From assembly GCA_947629835.1 (NCBI GenBank), contig CANRFH010000005.1, positions 1-50,127 of the forward strand: a DNA stretch of 50,127 nucleotides, read 5' to 3'. Under the pieces are notes generated by a model, which did no database searches, had not been told where the DNA came from, and saw only the letters and a list, made by a program, of their open reading frames with translations. Shown here piece after piece: positions 17,918 to 26,759 of the stretch. Position 1 is the first letter of the stretch. Every line of letters begins with the position of its first letter. This stretch comes from an uncultured Clostridia bacterium. GTDB taxonomy: Bacteria > Bacillota > Clostridia > TANB77 > CAG-508. The position numbers and the translations under genes were made by a program.

Positions 17918-18042
17918 AAGTTTGAAAAAGAATTAGCATAGTGCTAGGCGTTCAAGGCAAATAACCGGAGGTGTACTGGTGTACATCGAGGATTATATGT
18001 CCGCAGAACAACGACGCAATATACTGATTATTTTTCAAACTT
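17918..18042. repeat. inverted-repeat element at the end of the response regulator gene
   Basis: aagtttgaaaaa (17918-17929) is the exact reverse complement of 18031-18042. The right arm contains the last codons of the response regulator (FEK, stop at 18028-18030). The inside has nested pairs around tgtactggtgtaca and is more GC-rich than its surroundings. It resembles intergenic palindromic repeats of gut Firmicutes and may act as a terminator or RNA structure between regulator and kinase. Confidence 0.55.
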
Positions 18043-18705
18043 CAAGATATAGCCTTGTCCTCTTTTAGTCTCTAATAATTCTTTTAAGTTTAATTCTTCT
18101 AGTTTATTTCTTAATCTTGTTATATTTACTGTCAAAGTATTATCGTCTATAAAGCTCTCACTCTCCCATAAATAGTCCATAATTTCTTCCCTTGAAACAA
18201 TTTTATTTCTATTTTCAGTTAAATACTTTAATATTTTAAGTTCATTTTTAGTTAACTCAATTATTTTTTCTCCTTTTACAACAGTACTATCTGATAGATT
18301 AATAATAAAATCCTTTGCGTTTATTTTATCCTGTGCGTTTCCAATGTTGCTCCTTCTAAGTAAAGAGTTTGTTTTAGCAAGTAATATTTGAATATTAAAA
18401 GGCTTAGTGATATAGTGATCTGCTCCATAATTTATACTTAATAATTCGTCAACTTCATTATCTCTACTAGTTATTATAATAATTGGGACATTGGACTGTT
18501 TTCTAACTTCTTTGCATACATATTCTCCATCTGCTCCTGGCAAATTTATATCTAATAATACTAAATCTGGGTTTATATCTATAATATCTTGAATCGTATT
18601 ATCAAATTTTTTTAAAGACTCTGTTTCATATCCGTTATGGCCAAAAAATATCTCTATTTCGTCTCTTAATTTTTCGTCATCTTCTACAATTAATATCTTT
18701 TGCAT
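18028..18705 (-). CDS. BceR-like OmpR-family response regulator
   Basis: Two-component response regulator of 225 residues. The receiver domain has the acidic pocket (VEDDEK), phosphoacceptor D52 (LLDINLPG), T/S switch (IIITSRD) and K in YITKPF. The winged-helix domain ends with TVNITRLRNKLEELN...RGQGYIL. Next to a two-helix kinase and an FtsX-type transporter, it should control the transporter in response to envelope-active peptides. Its own promoter region has the same palindrome as the transporter promoter, which suggests autoregulation. No in-frame CGG, so it is the only member of the module made without recoding. Confidence 0.93.
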   Translation of the reverse strand: MQKILIVEDDEKLRDEIEIFFGHNGYETESLKKFDNTIQDIIDINPDLVLLDINLPGADGEYVCKEVRKQSNVPIIIITSRDNEVDELLSINYGADHYITKPFNIQILLAKTNSLLRRSNIGNAQDKINAKDFIINLSDSTVVKGEKIIELTKNELKILKYLTENRNKIVSREEIMDYLWESESFIDDNTLTVNITRLRNKLEELNLKELLETKRGQGYILKFEK

Positions 18706-18725
18706 AATTAAATACCTCCAATTTC

Positions 18726-18731
18726 ATTATA
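18726..18731 (-). promoter_or_regulatory. -10 element of the response regulator gene
   Basis: Minus-strand TATAAT, 24 bases downstream of the BceR-type palindrome and about 21 bases before the start codon. Confidence 0.5.
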
Positions 18732-18752
18732 TCATAAAAGTTAAAAAAATAA

Positions 18753-18770
18753 CCTTACAAAATTGTAAGG
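18753..18770. promoter_or_regulatory. BceR-type operator, also shaped like a terminator of the hydrolase gene
   Basis: CCTTACAAAATTGTAAGG is an 18-base perfect palindrome fitting TNACA-N4-TGTAA. It matches the site at 16644-16659. It lies between the end of the bile salt hydrolase gene and the response regulator start. With an A-run on its left it could also terminate the upstream minus-strand transcript. Confidence 0.7.
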
Positions 18771-18823
18771 CTATTTTTAGATAAATTTAATTGTAATTTT
18801 TAAATCTTTTTATTGTCATTATC

Positions 18824-19798
18824 CTAATTTTGCATCAGTATTTGTTGTCCTTTAATTAGATTATAATTTATCAATTCGCTACTATCTAGATTTTCCTTAT
18901 TCATATCTATTCCGCTTATTTGATTATTCTCATAAGTTGTATAATAATATATTCCTTTATCTAAATTACAACAAGAAGTATAAATAGTTATTTCATATTG
19001 ATCTCCTCCCATATGAACGCATCCTCTTTGTTGGTATACAGATTCTAGTATATGGAAAAATTGACTTATACTTTCTGATTCTGAATTTCCAGATTTTGAA
19101 TTCATTTTAGTAAATGTTGCTTTTACAAATCTTGAAGCAGATGATAGATCTCCTGGCAAGCCCATTGCTCCCATTCCTCTACTATAAGTTTCTAAATTTA
19201 ATTCTTTTGAAAAATTATTTATTGGCTTTTCAGTTGATAAACTCATATAATTATTCAAATTAAATAAATGAATATCAAAAGTTGGGTTATTAGTAAGAAC
19301 ACCAACTGGATTATCATATACCTTTAATCCGTCTTTAACACTTTCAACAGTTATGGCACTTTCTTTATCTGCAATTATCCAATGCAATGGTGATACTGGT
19401 AATTCATCACTAAAATTTATTTGTGCAATATTTATTTCTTCTAACAATTTCTTTGCTTCTTTAATATTTGAACATTGCGATAAAATATATGGGATAAATT
19501 CAAAAGGTGCAATATTTCTTTTCCCAAGTTCTATTTCTTTATAATCAGCATTGCCTGGGAAATTTAATCCAGCCATTCCTAATCCTTTTTCATTTATAGC
19601 ATCATAATAAAGTGGAAAATCTTCTGCAACATAGGCCATTCCTATAATTGCATAATGATTTTTTATGTTATCTACTTTTCTAAATTCAAATTCATAATTT
19701 CTAGGAGTTATAGTAACTGTTTCTTTGTATGAATATTCTAAATCTAAATTTCTCCCAAAATAATGATCATTGGTCTTATACGTTACAGCTGTGCACAT
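18824..19798 (-). CDS. bsh: choloylglycine hydrolase (bile salt hydrolase) family enzyme
   Basis: N-terminal nucleophile hydrolase that splits the amide bond of conjugated bile salts or related acyl amides. After removal of Met1, Cys2 (MCTAVTYKT) is the nucleophile. GRNLDLEY supplies the Arg and Asp of the active site. The family positions NEKGLGMAGLNFPGNA, NPVGVLTNNP and SSASRFVKATF (Arg) are all present. At 324 residues it has the length of known bile salt hydrolases, and it lacks a signal peptide, as they do. A penicillin V acylase activity cannot be excluded. The frame is clean. Confidence 0.88.
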   Translation of the reverse strand: MCTAVTYKTNDHYFGRNLDLEYSYKETVTITPRNYEFEFRKVDNIKNHYAIIGMAYVAEDFPLYYDAINEKGLGMAGLNFPGNADYKEIELGKRNIAPFEFIPYILSQCSNIKEAKKLLEEINIAQINFSDELPVSPLHWIIADKESAITVESVKDGLKVYDNPVGVLTNNPTFDIHLFNLNNYMSLSTEKPINNFSKELNLETYSRGMGAMGLPGDLSSASRFVKATFTKMNSKSGNSESESISQFFHILESVYQQRGCVHMGGDQYEITIYTSCCNLDKGIYYYTTYENNQISGIDMNKENLDSSELINYNLIKGQQILMQN

Positions 19799-19819
19799 AC
19801 CTAAATTTCCCCCTTTTTA

Positions 19820-21325
19820 TTACATAAGTGGTGCAAATATTCTTAAAATTGCTTGCCACATACTTTTTATAATACCATATTTAGTTTCTTCAAGAGTTTC
19901 CTTATGTGATACCTTTATTGCCTCATTTATATCTTGCTTTATATCTTCTATTACATCTGTACCTTTCATATAAATTCCACATTCAAAGTGTAAATACAAA
20001 CTTCTATAATCCATATTAATTGTTCCAACGGTTGCTACTTCATCGTCTGAAATAAATACTTTGCTATGTACAAATCCTGGTGTATATGTATATATTTTAA
20101 CTCCGCCTTGTATTAATGTATGAAAATATGATTGTGTTAAATCATAGACAAATTTTTTGTCTGGTATTCCTGGAACTATAATTCTAACATCAACACCTCT
20201 CCTTGCTGCTAAAATTAAGCTATTTATTACATCTGTATCAATTATTAAATATGGTGTATAAATGTAAACATATCTTTTTGCTTGGTTTATAATATTTAAA
20301 TATATATCTTCTCCTATAATTTCGTCATCTAATGGGCTTTCTCCATAAGGTACAATAAATCCATTTTCTTTGTATTTCTCTTTAAATTCATATTTATATT
20401 TTGTGTAATCTTTATCTTCATTTCTAAAAGCATTCCATATTTCTAAAAACATTACTGTAAAATTCCAAACTGCCTCACCTTTAATCATAATGCCATTATC
20501 TTTCCAATGACCATGTGTGGTTTTTACATTTATGTATTCATCTGAGATATTTATACCACCTGAGAAAACAGTGCAGCCATCTATAATTGTCATTTTTCTG
20601 TGGTCTCTATGATTCATAATAATACCTGAAAATGGAGAAAGTTTGTTGAATAATACACACTTAATTCCATCTTTTTCAAGTTCTTTTGGGAAACTTGTTG
20701 GTAGCATTGCAACAGAGCCCATATCATCATACATTACTCTAACATCAACACCTTGTTTTGCCTTTTCTTTCAAAATATCTACTATTTTTTGCCACATTTC
20801 TCCCTTGTTAATGATAAAATATTCCATAAATATAAACTTCTGTGCCTTTTTTAATTCTTCAAGCATTACAGGAAATACATCATCTCCTAATGGATAATAT
20901 TTTACTTCATTATTTTTAGTTATAGGGAAACCTGCAAAATCACTTATGTATTGCAACTGTCCAAGATTTTTATCTTTAATTTCTTGTTTTATATTTTCAT
21001 CCTGAACTAAATATTTTTGTCCTTCATTTATATTTCTGTTGATATTTTTTAATATTTTGCTGTTATTTCTATTCTTGTTTAGTATGATAAACAAAAGTGT
21101 TCCTACTATTGGAAATAGCATTATTACAATAACCCATATTAAGTCACTACTTAGTCTTTTGCTGTTTTTTATAATTGCTAATACTATTAGTACACTAATA
21201 ATTCCATATAAAATATGAATAATTTGTATGTATTCTCCTAATTTTAGATATATAAACAAACTTAATAATATTTGTAACAATAACCCTATTATTACGATAC
21301 TTCCTCTTTTTATTGCAAGCCACAT
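19820..21325 (-). CDS. cls: cardiolipin synthase
   Basis: Phospholipase D-type enzyme that joins two phosphatidylglycerols into cardiolipin at the membrane. The 501 residues have two N-terminal membrane helices (about 10-30 and 38-55) and two HKD motifs: NHRDHRKMTIIDG and GFVHSKVFISDDE. GGINISDEY and TINMDYRSLYLHFE follow them, as usual for the family. The gene ends 21 bases from the hydrolase start and may share its transcript. Confidence 0.94.
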   Translation of the reverse strand: MWLAIKRGSIVIIGLLLQILLSLFIYLKLGEYIQIIHILYGIISVLIVLAIIKNSKRLSSDLIWVIVIMLFPIVGTLLFIILNKNRNNSKILKNINRNINEGQKYLVQDENIKQEIKDKNLGQLQYISDFAGFPITKNNEVKYYPLGDDVFPVMLEELKKAQKFIFMEYFIINKGEMWQKIVDILKEKAKQGVDVRVMYDDMGSVAMLPTSFPKELEKDGIKCVLFNKLSPFSGIIMNHRDHRKMTIIDGCTVFSGGINISDEYINVKTTHGHWKDNGIMIKGEAVWNFTVMFLEIWNAFRNEDKDYTKYKYEFKEKYKENGFIVPYGESPLDDEIIGEDIYLNIINQAKRYVYIYTPYLIIDTDVINSLILAARRGVDVRIIVPGIPDKKFVYDLTQSYFHTLIQGGVKIYTYTPGFVHSKVFISDDEVATVGTINMDYRSLYLHFECGIYMKGTDVIEDIKQDINEAIKVSHKETLEETKYGIIKSMWQAILRIFAPLM

Positions 21326-21482
21326 AAAATTTTCTCCTATCTATTTTATTTGATTGAAATATTAAACCTTTTTCTTGTTTTTATATTGTATATTATATAA
21401 TATGAACTCTTTTTTGTCTATTTATTTAGTAAATTTTTTATGCTAATTTCTCTATTGTTTTAATATTAAATCAAACAACTTA

Positions 21483-21517
21483 AAAACAGATAATTATAAA
21501 ATATAATTATCTGTTTT
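21483..21517 (-). terminator. terminator of the sigma/anti-sigma operon
   Basis: A 16-base perfect stem (21483-21498 with 21502-21517) with a 3-base loop, next to an A-run that reads as T-run on the minus strand. Confidence 0.8.
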
Positions 21518-21534
21518 CATATTTTTATATAAAT

Positions 21535-22323
21535 TTATTTGCCTGGCTCATATAGATCTCTCCATAAGAAAGTATAATACCACCTAACAGTATGTATATC
21601 TAAATCATAATTTAATCCGTATTCTTCTACTATTTCTTTTGGTGCATAGCTATCGATATACCAATGTTTCCACTCGTCTGATGTCATTACTTTCATATCT
21701 TTATTCCATATTTCTTTTAGGTTTCCTTTTTGGTCTTCTATATAGATTTCCTTAACACTTTCATCTAATTCAAATATTTCATTTCTGCCATTTATATATC
21801 CCATTCCGTTATCAATAGCTAATGCGCCCACTGTTATTTTTAGATATATTGTTTTATTTCCTGCATCATCAACTACTTCATATTGATCTCCAATAATACG
21901 ATGTCTCTTATATTTTTCAGAATATAAATAAACTTCTAAACAATCTTTTCCATCATATTCATTTATAAACATATATTCAGCATTAACATCATTTACATCT
22001 ATAAATAGTTCTGCATCACGAAGAATATTAAATGCTATAATTGACATTATGAAGATAACAAGTATAATATTTATCGTCAATGTAATTGCAAAAATAATAG
22101 TAATTATTTTATTCTTTTTATATTTTTTTAAATAATCAATCTGTTCATCTTGATTTTCAACAATTTCAGTATCTATGTCTTTATTCATATTTTTTAATGC
22201 TACACTGCACTTCTTGCAAGTTTTTAAATGTTCTTCAACTAGCTTATTAGTTGCATCGCTTGATACTTTATCACTATAACTTGGTAATAAATCTTGAATT
22301 ACATCACAATTAATTTGCTTCAT
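21535..22323 (-). CDS. zinc-finger anti-sigma factor
   Basis: Membrane protein that holds the ECF sigma factor encoded upstream. The N-terminus has the ZAS zinc motif H-x3-C-x2-C (EEHLKTCKKC, about residues 30-39). One membrane helix lies at about residues 75-97 (ITIIFAITLTINIILVIFIM). An outer domain of about 160 residues, which I do not recognise, ends in WYYTFLWRDLYEPGK. It overlaps the sigma gene by four bases (ATGA type), which is normal for such pairs. Confidence 0.85.
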   Translation of the reverse strand: MKQINCDVIQDLLPSYSDKVSSDATNKLVEEHLKTCKKCSVALKNMNKDIDTEIVENQDEQIDYLKKYKKNKIITIIFAITLTINIILVIFIMSIIAFNILRDAELFIDVNDVNAEYMFINEYDGKDCLEVYLYSEKYKRHRIIGDQYEVVDDAGNKTIYLKITVGALAIDNGMGYINGRNEIFELDESVKEIYIEDQKGNLKEIWNKDMKVMTSDEWKHWYIDSYAPKEIVEEYGLNYDLDIHTVRWYYTFLWRDLYEPGK

Positions 22324-22802
22324 ATAATCTCCTCCTTACTTAGTTTCTGCTTTCCTCTAAAGAACGTAACTCTTGCCCAGTTTTCACTTTTATGTAATAT
22401 CTTTCCAATTTCTTTAAAAGTTAATTCTCCTGTAAGCCTTAAATACATTACTTCTCTAGTATTAGCATCTAAATTTTGAAGGGCTTCATATAACTTTAAT
22501 TTACCGTTATTTTCTATGTACTCACTTTCTACTTGTTTTGTATCTTCAAGCTCTAATTCATGAATAGATATTGTTTTACCTAGATTATCTTTTTTTAGTC
22601 TTTTATATAAGATTTTCTTTGCAATTGAGCGTAGCCATACGGAGATTTCGCAGTCTCCTCGAAATTTATTTATCCCATCAATAGCTACGACAAAGGTTTC
22701 TTGCATAATCTCCTCAGATAAATCTCTATTCCTTGTAATAAAAAAGATGTAGTTTTTTATTAAATTAGCATATTTCTTGTAAATTTCCTCGATATCTTCC
22801 AT
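22320..22802 (-). CDS. ECF-type RNA polymerase sigma factor
   Basis: The 160-residue sigma factor has region 2 (DLSEEIMQETFVVAIDGINKF...WLRSIAKKILYKRL) and region 4 (LQNLDANTREVMYLRLTGELTFKEIGKIL). It has no other domain, so it is an extracytoplasmic-function sigma. Its regulon probably includes its own operon, but no repeated promoter motif could be identified here. Confidence 0.9.
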   Translation of the reverse strand: MEDIEEIYKKYANLIKNYIFFITRNRDLSEEIMQETFVVAIDGINKFRGDCEISVWLRSIAKKILYKRLKKDNLGKTISIHELELEDTKQVESEYIENNGKLKLYEALQNLDANTREVMYLRLTGELTFKEIGKILHKSENWARVTFFRGKQKLSKEEII

Positions 22803-22905
22803 TATTTTTACCCTTCTATAAGTATAGTGTCATTTTTTATCAATTTCGTTACAAAGAAATAAAAATTTATACTATTTTTTAAATTTCATTAATTTTGCCT
22901 TACTA

Positions 22906-23763
22906 TTATTTTTCCTTGTATTCTTCAAGTAATTCGTCATAATCGTCTAAGAAACTATGACTTGTTCCATCTCTTTGACTTCTATATGAAATAACTGTAT
23001 CTAAATTTACATTTTGGGCACTTCTAAAAATATTCATATCAACCCTATCATATACTTGTCTTAACTTTTCTATTAGTTTCTTTACTTCTTCTCTTTTTGA
23101 GCCATTTTCATCATCACTCATTTTGTATTTTTCAGTAACTTTGCAAGCACATTGAATGAACTCTAAATTATTCTTTTCCTTCCATGCTATAATACTTGAT
23201 TCTTTAACATAGTATAATGGTCTAATTAGCTCCATACCTGGATGAGATGTACTTAAAACTTTGGGCATCATTGTTTGCATTTGAGCTCCATAAAGCATAC
23301 CCATTAATATTGTTTCTATAACATCATCAAAATGGTGCCCAAGCGCAATTTTATTGCATCCAAGTTCTTTTGCTTTTTCATATAAATATCCTCTTCTCAT
23401 TCTCGCACATACATAACAAGGATGATATTCTATTCTTTCAACTGCATTAAAAATTTCTGTTTTGAATAAAGTTAATGGTATATTTAAAAGTTTACTATTT
23501 TCTATAACTTTTTGTCTATTAATTTCATTATATCCAGGATCCATAGATATAAATTCCAAATTGAAATCAATTTTTCCATGTTTCTTTAATTCTTGCATAC
23601 ATTTTGCAAGTAGCATTGAATCTTTTCCACCTGAGATACATACTGCAATTTTATCTCCATCTCGTATCATATCATACTCATTTATGCCTTGTATAAACTT
23701 ATTCCATATTTTCTTCTTATAACTTGTTATAATGCTTCTTTCTATTTCTTTATATCTCTCCAA
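22906..23763 (-). CDS. ttcA: tRNA 2-thiocytidine synthetase TtcA-type
   Basis: PP-loop ATPase that thiolates tRNA, in TtcA cytidine 32. The 285 residues have the PP-loop SGGKDS (44-49), the CxxC pair CYVCARMRRG that binds an iron-sulfur cluster, and GHHFDDVIETILM. These are diagnostic of the TtcA/TuaA family. In enterobacteria the s2C32 mark sits on several arginine tRNAs, which may be relevant given the unusual behaviour of CGG here, but that is speculation. Confidence 0.87.
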   Translation of the reverse strand: MERYKEIERSIITSYKKKIWNKFIQGINEYDMIRDGDKIAVCISGGKDSMLLAKCMQELKKHGKIDFNLEFISMDPGYNEINRQKVIENSKLLNIPLTLFKTEIFNAVERIEYHPCYVCARMRRGYLYEKAKELGCNKIALGHHFDDVIETILMGMLYGAQMQTMMPKVLSTSHPGMELIRPLYYVKESSIIAWKEKNNLEFIQCACKVTEKYKMSDDENGSKREEVKKLIEKLRQVYDRVDMNIFRSAQNVNLDTVISYRSQRDGTSHSFLDDYDELLEEYKEK

Positions 23764-23809
23764 CTTAATTCTCCTTACATATATAAATCAAATAATCAAA
23801 TAAAAAATA

Positions 23810-23844
23810 GATAGAAAGTTTTGACAAAATTCAAAACTTCTATC
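23810..23844 (-). terminator. terminator after the DUF6273-type pilin-like gene
   Basis: gatagaaagttttga (23810-23824) pairs with tcaaaacttctatc (23831-23844), beside an A-run reading as T on the minus strand. Confidence 0.75.
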
Positions 23845-23903
23845 CATTTTATATAATATTATGTTTTTGTTGTCAAGAAATTTTTGTAAAATATTCGTTT
23901 ATG

Positions 23904-25021
23904 TTAATTTTGTTTTAAATGGTATATATGATTGTCAGAATCATATGTTGCTGAAACATTAGATTTTAGAGAAACTACGGGACGAAGCCCCAAGTAGTCG
24001 CTGTTACGATAGTTGAAGGTCACGAGGCCGTCGCAATCCACGCGCATCAAGCAGTAGCCGCCGCCAGCCGCAGGAGACGCCAACCAGTATCCGTGGCAAC
24101 TGCTTACAATAGGTGTATAAGGGAAGTATAATGAGTAGTTGCTTTCTAATGTTGATATTTGTGTGCTATTTAATGAACTCTGCGTACCAGTCATATACAA
24201 ATAAGGTTTGTCTGCCATCGAACCTGACGATACATAGTATCCATAGTTATCCGTACTACCAGCTGTCATTTCCTTAAAATCACTATTTGGCTTAGCTGTT
24301 AAGTACGCATTCCAACTTGCACACCACATTTCTAGTGTAGGTCCTCCTACCGCATAGTCTGCATATGTTGTATTTTTAAAGTCATCCCAATAATTTGTAC
24401 TTAATAATTTTGATACACAATATGAGTTCGTATAACTCGTTAAAGCATATTTATTTTCTATTGAAAATAGTTCTAGTATATCTGGATTGTAGTTTGTATC
24501 TAACTCCGATGGATCTGAATCCCAATAATTATTATATGTGTCACTTTGTGTCATTCCAGCTCTACCGGCTACTGTTGATATTTTTGTATTTGGTACATAA
24601 TCTGCTGCTATGATAAATATATTTGTTCCATTGTCATAGAAGATCTTCCAGTCATCTTGGGTTCCATCTGCTCCTATTCCTAAATCTACTGGATAATCTA
24701 CATAATCTCCATAGTTTTCTGATGTCACTAAGTCCGATAATTTTTCTCCGTCCATCTCCTGTTTCTCCGTCCATTTCCTAATTTTGAACTTAGAACAGAA
24801 TCTACTGATAACCATCTGCTTTCAAATTCGCTTAATGTAGTATTCTCTAAGTTTGATTGATCAATGTACTTTGCAGCTGCATCACTTGACCACCCAATTA
24901 TATTACCTTGTGTTACAGCTGTAATTGAAACTGCTGCTAAGATAACTAAGATGATTATTGTTATTATGAGTGCTATTAATGTAATACCTTTGTTTTCTTT
25001 AATTTTAATTTTTTTGCTCAT
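23904..25021 (-). CDS. pilin-like protein with DUF6273-type C-terminus, two CGG +1 sites
   Basis: The start at 25021 (MSKKIKIKENKGITLIALI) follows aaaggag. It gives a type IV prepilin N-terminus: a basic leader, the cleavage-like NKG/ITLIALIITIIILVILA and a long hydrophobic helix. Two in-frame CGG codons 19 bases apart then interrupt the frame. Skipping both gives SSKLGNG-G-ETGDG-G-EKLSDLV and 371 residues in total. The C-terminus (HGYWLASPAAGG...RNSDYLGLRPVVSLKS) is the lectin-like DUF6273 type often seen as a diversity-generating retroelement target. It is encoded by unusually GC-rich DNA. No reverse transcriptase is nearby. Confidence 0.85.
23976..24101 (-). other. GC-rich variable-region-like segment
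   Basis: About 125 bases encoding YWLASPAAGGGYCLMRVDCD...GLRPVV are GC-rich within a gene and genome that are AT-rich. The encoded block is at the position and has the residues (Y, N, S, D, G, R) of C-type-lectin variable regions rewritten by diversity-generating retroelements. No template repeat is in the window. Confidence 0.5.
24748..24750 (-). other. in-frame CGG +1 recoding site 2, pilin-like DUF6273 gene
   Basis: GGA CGG AGA becomes GGA GGA GAA (Gly-Gly-Glu), leading into KLSDLVTSENYG. Confidence 0.87.
24767..24769 (-). other. in-frame CGG +1 recoding site 1, pilin-like DUF6273 gene
   Basis: GGA CGG AGA becomes GGA GGA GAA. The two sites lie in a small GGACGGAGAAA repeat. Confidence 0.87.
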
Positions 25022-25091
25022 ATGTTTCTCCTTTTCTTTCTTTAGTTTTAACATTATTTGTATTTTGTATTCATTTTTACAAAATAATAAT

Positions 25092-25129
25092 ACCCCACTT
25101 GGAGTATTTTGTCAACCCCAAATGGAGTA
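25092..25129. promoter_or_regulatory. probable operator repeats of the XRE regulator
   Basis: ACCCCACTTGGAGTA (25092-25106) and ACCCCAAATGGAGTA (25115-25129) are near-identical, 23 bases apart and partly palindromic. They lie between the divergent pilin-like and regulator genes. Confidence 0.6.
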
Positions 25130-25160
25130 ATTTTATATAATATTCTTGAGGTGATTTTTT

Positions 25161-25400
25161 ATGAAAACAAGATTGAGAGAATTAAGAGAAGATAATGATT
25201 TAACTCAGGAACAATGTGCAAAAATTGCATATATTTCTAAGAACTCATATATTAGATATGAAAAGGGAGAAAGGATTCCTCCTCTTGATACGATTGCGTT
25301 ATTTGCAAAATATTATGGAACATCTATTGATTACATATCAGATTTAACTGATGAAAAAAGTATATATCCAAGAAAGAGCAATAATAAAAGGGGTGCCTAG
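25161..25400 (+). CDS. XRE-family transcriptional regulator
   Basis: A 79-residue Cro/CI-type helix-turn-helix protein (TRLRELREDNDLTQEQCAKIAYISKNSYIRYEKGERIPP). It has almost nothing beyond the DNA-binding domain except a basic tail. It is transcribed away from the pilin-like DUF6273 gene. Two copies of a 15-base repeat lie between them, so it probably controls itself and that gene. Confidence 0.85.
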   Translation: MKTRLRELREDNDLTQEQCAKIAYISKNSYIRYEKGERIPPLDTIALFAKYYGTSIDYISDLTDEKSIYPRKSNNKRGA

Positions 25401-25417
25401 GCATCCCTTTTATTATT
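25381..25417. terminator. bidirectional terminator between XRE gene and htrA
   Basis: A long stem around tgcctaggca, with aataaaaggg on one side and cccttttatt on the other, overlaps the XRE stop codon and faces the end of htrA. Confidence 0.8.
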
Positions 25418-25429
25418 AATTATCATAAC

Positions 25430-26639
25430 TTATGGTTGTTCACCAAGTGTTAGTTCAACATCTACATAATTTCCATCTCTATATAATTTTATCTTTATTT
25501 TATCGCCGACATTATACTTATTTTTAATCTCATTTATATCGTCTACACTATCTACTTCTTTTCCGTTTACTTCTGTTATTATATCTCCTGTCTTAATACC
25601 TGCTTTTTGAGCTGCTGTAAAGTTTTCTACTTCTTCAACTAATACTCCTTCTACAACTTTATATTTCTTTGCCATATCTTCTGTTACTGTGCTTCCAGCT
25701 ATTCCAATATATGGTCTTATTACTTTATTATATTGCATAAGTTGTTTAACAATATCTGTTGTAGAATTTATTGGTATTGCAAATCCTAATCCTTCAACTC
25801 CATCTCCTGAAAGTTTTAGAGTATTTATTCCTATTACTTTTCCTTGACTATTAACTAAAGCACCTCCACTATTTCCAGCATTTATAGCGGCATCTGTTTG
25901 AATTACTACATATTTTTCATTATCCTCTGTTGATATTTCTCTGTTTACTGCACTAACTATTCCTGCACTTATACTAGAAGATAATCCAAGTGGATTTCCA
26001 ACTGCCATAGCAAATTCTCCTACTTTTACACTATCAGAATCTCCAAGTTCTGCTGCTGTTAGTCCTGTCTTATCAATTTTTATAACTGCTAAATCTGTTT
26101 GATCATCTTTTCCGATTATTTCTGCATCATATACATTATCGTCATTATATAATTTTACTTTTACAGAAACTGCATTAGATACTTGATAATATATAGATGA
26201 TGTTGAACTTACATCATTTGTACTTACAACATGGTTATTTGTTAATATATATCCATCTTCTGAAATAATTATTCCTGAACCTGTAGCCTTTGCTGTTGAA
26301 TTTCCAAAGAAAGAGCTTACTTTATATTCAATTTCTATACCTACTATTGATGGTAATATCTTTTCTGCAACTCCCATTGCTGTATCTGAATATCCTTGAA
26401 GTGACATTGCTGTTGTATTTATTTTAGAAATATCTTCTGTTCCATTAGATGTATTTTCAGGAAATTTACCATCTAAAATAGATTCTCTAACATTAGGTAC
26501 TCCAAAGCAAAGACCTATTATTAAAGATGCTCCTACTATTCCTGATATAAATGGAACAAAAACGTTTTTTAACATACCGCTTCCACTTCCGATTTTTAAT
26601 CTTAACGCTCTTAAAATTATTATTGTTATCCTCTTCCAT
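25430..26639 (-). CDS. htrA: HtrA-type serine protease, with an N-terminal CGG +1 site
   Basis: Membrane-anchored trypsin-like quality-control protease. The start at 26639 is chosen because GGAGG lies seven bases before it. It gives the charged leader MEEDNNNNFKSVKIKN and then an in-frame CGG (26589-26591). Skipping the C gives G-SGSGMLKNVFVPF and the membrane helix ISGIVGASLIIGLCFG. The catalytic triad is visible: His in ILTNNHVVS, Asp in DQTDLAVIKI and Ser in NAGNSGGALV. A PDZ domain (GVLVEEVENFTAAQKAGIK) ends the 403-residue product. A frame without recoding would need a TTG start inside the ribosome site. Confidence 0.88.
26589..26591 (-). other. in-frame CGG +1 recoding site, htrA leader
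   Basis: AAT CGG AAG becomes AAT GGA AGT. The site is inferred from the well-placed ribosome site and ATG rather than from a broken conserved domain, so it is slightly less certain. Confidence 0.75.
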
Positions 26640-26730
26640 AATCTTACCTCCAATAATTTTTAACTATTTTAAGTTTACTCTTAAAATGTGAATTAAATGT
26701 GAAAAAAATGTAATATTATTGCAAAACCAT

Positions 26731-26754
26731 ACCCTAAGCTATATAACTTAGGGT
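26731..26754 (-). terminator. hairpin after cdaA
   Basis: accctaag (26731-26738) pairs with cttagggt (26747-26754), six bases past the recoded cdaA stop. The following T-tract on the minus strand is short. Confidence 0.55.
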
Positions 26755-26759
26755 TACGA

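Noticed and set aside
26640..26653. TTG start for htrA in the frame that avoids recoding
   Set aside because: That start overlaps the GGAGG ribosome site itself. The ATG at 26639 is correctly spaced and leads to a charged leader, an in-frame CGG and the membrane helix.
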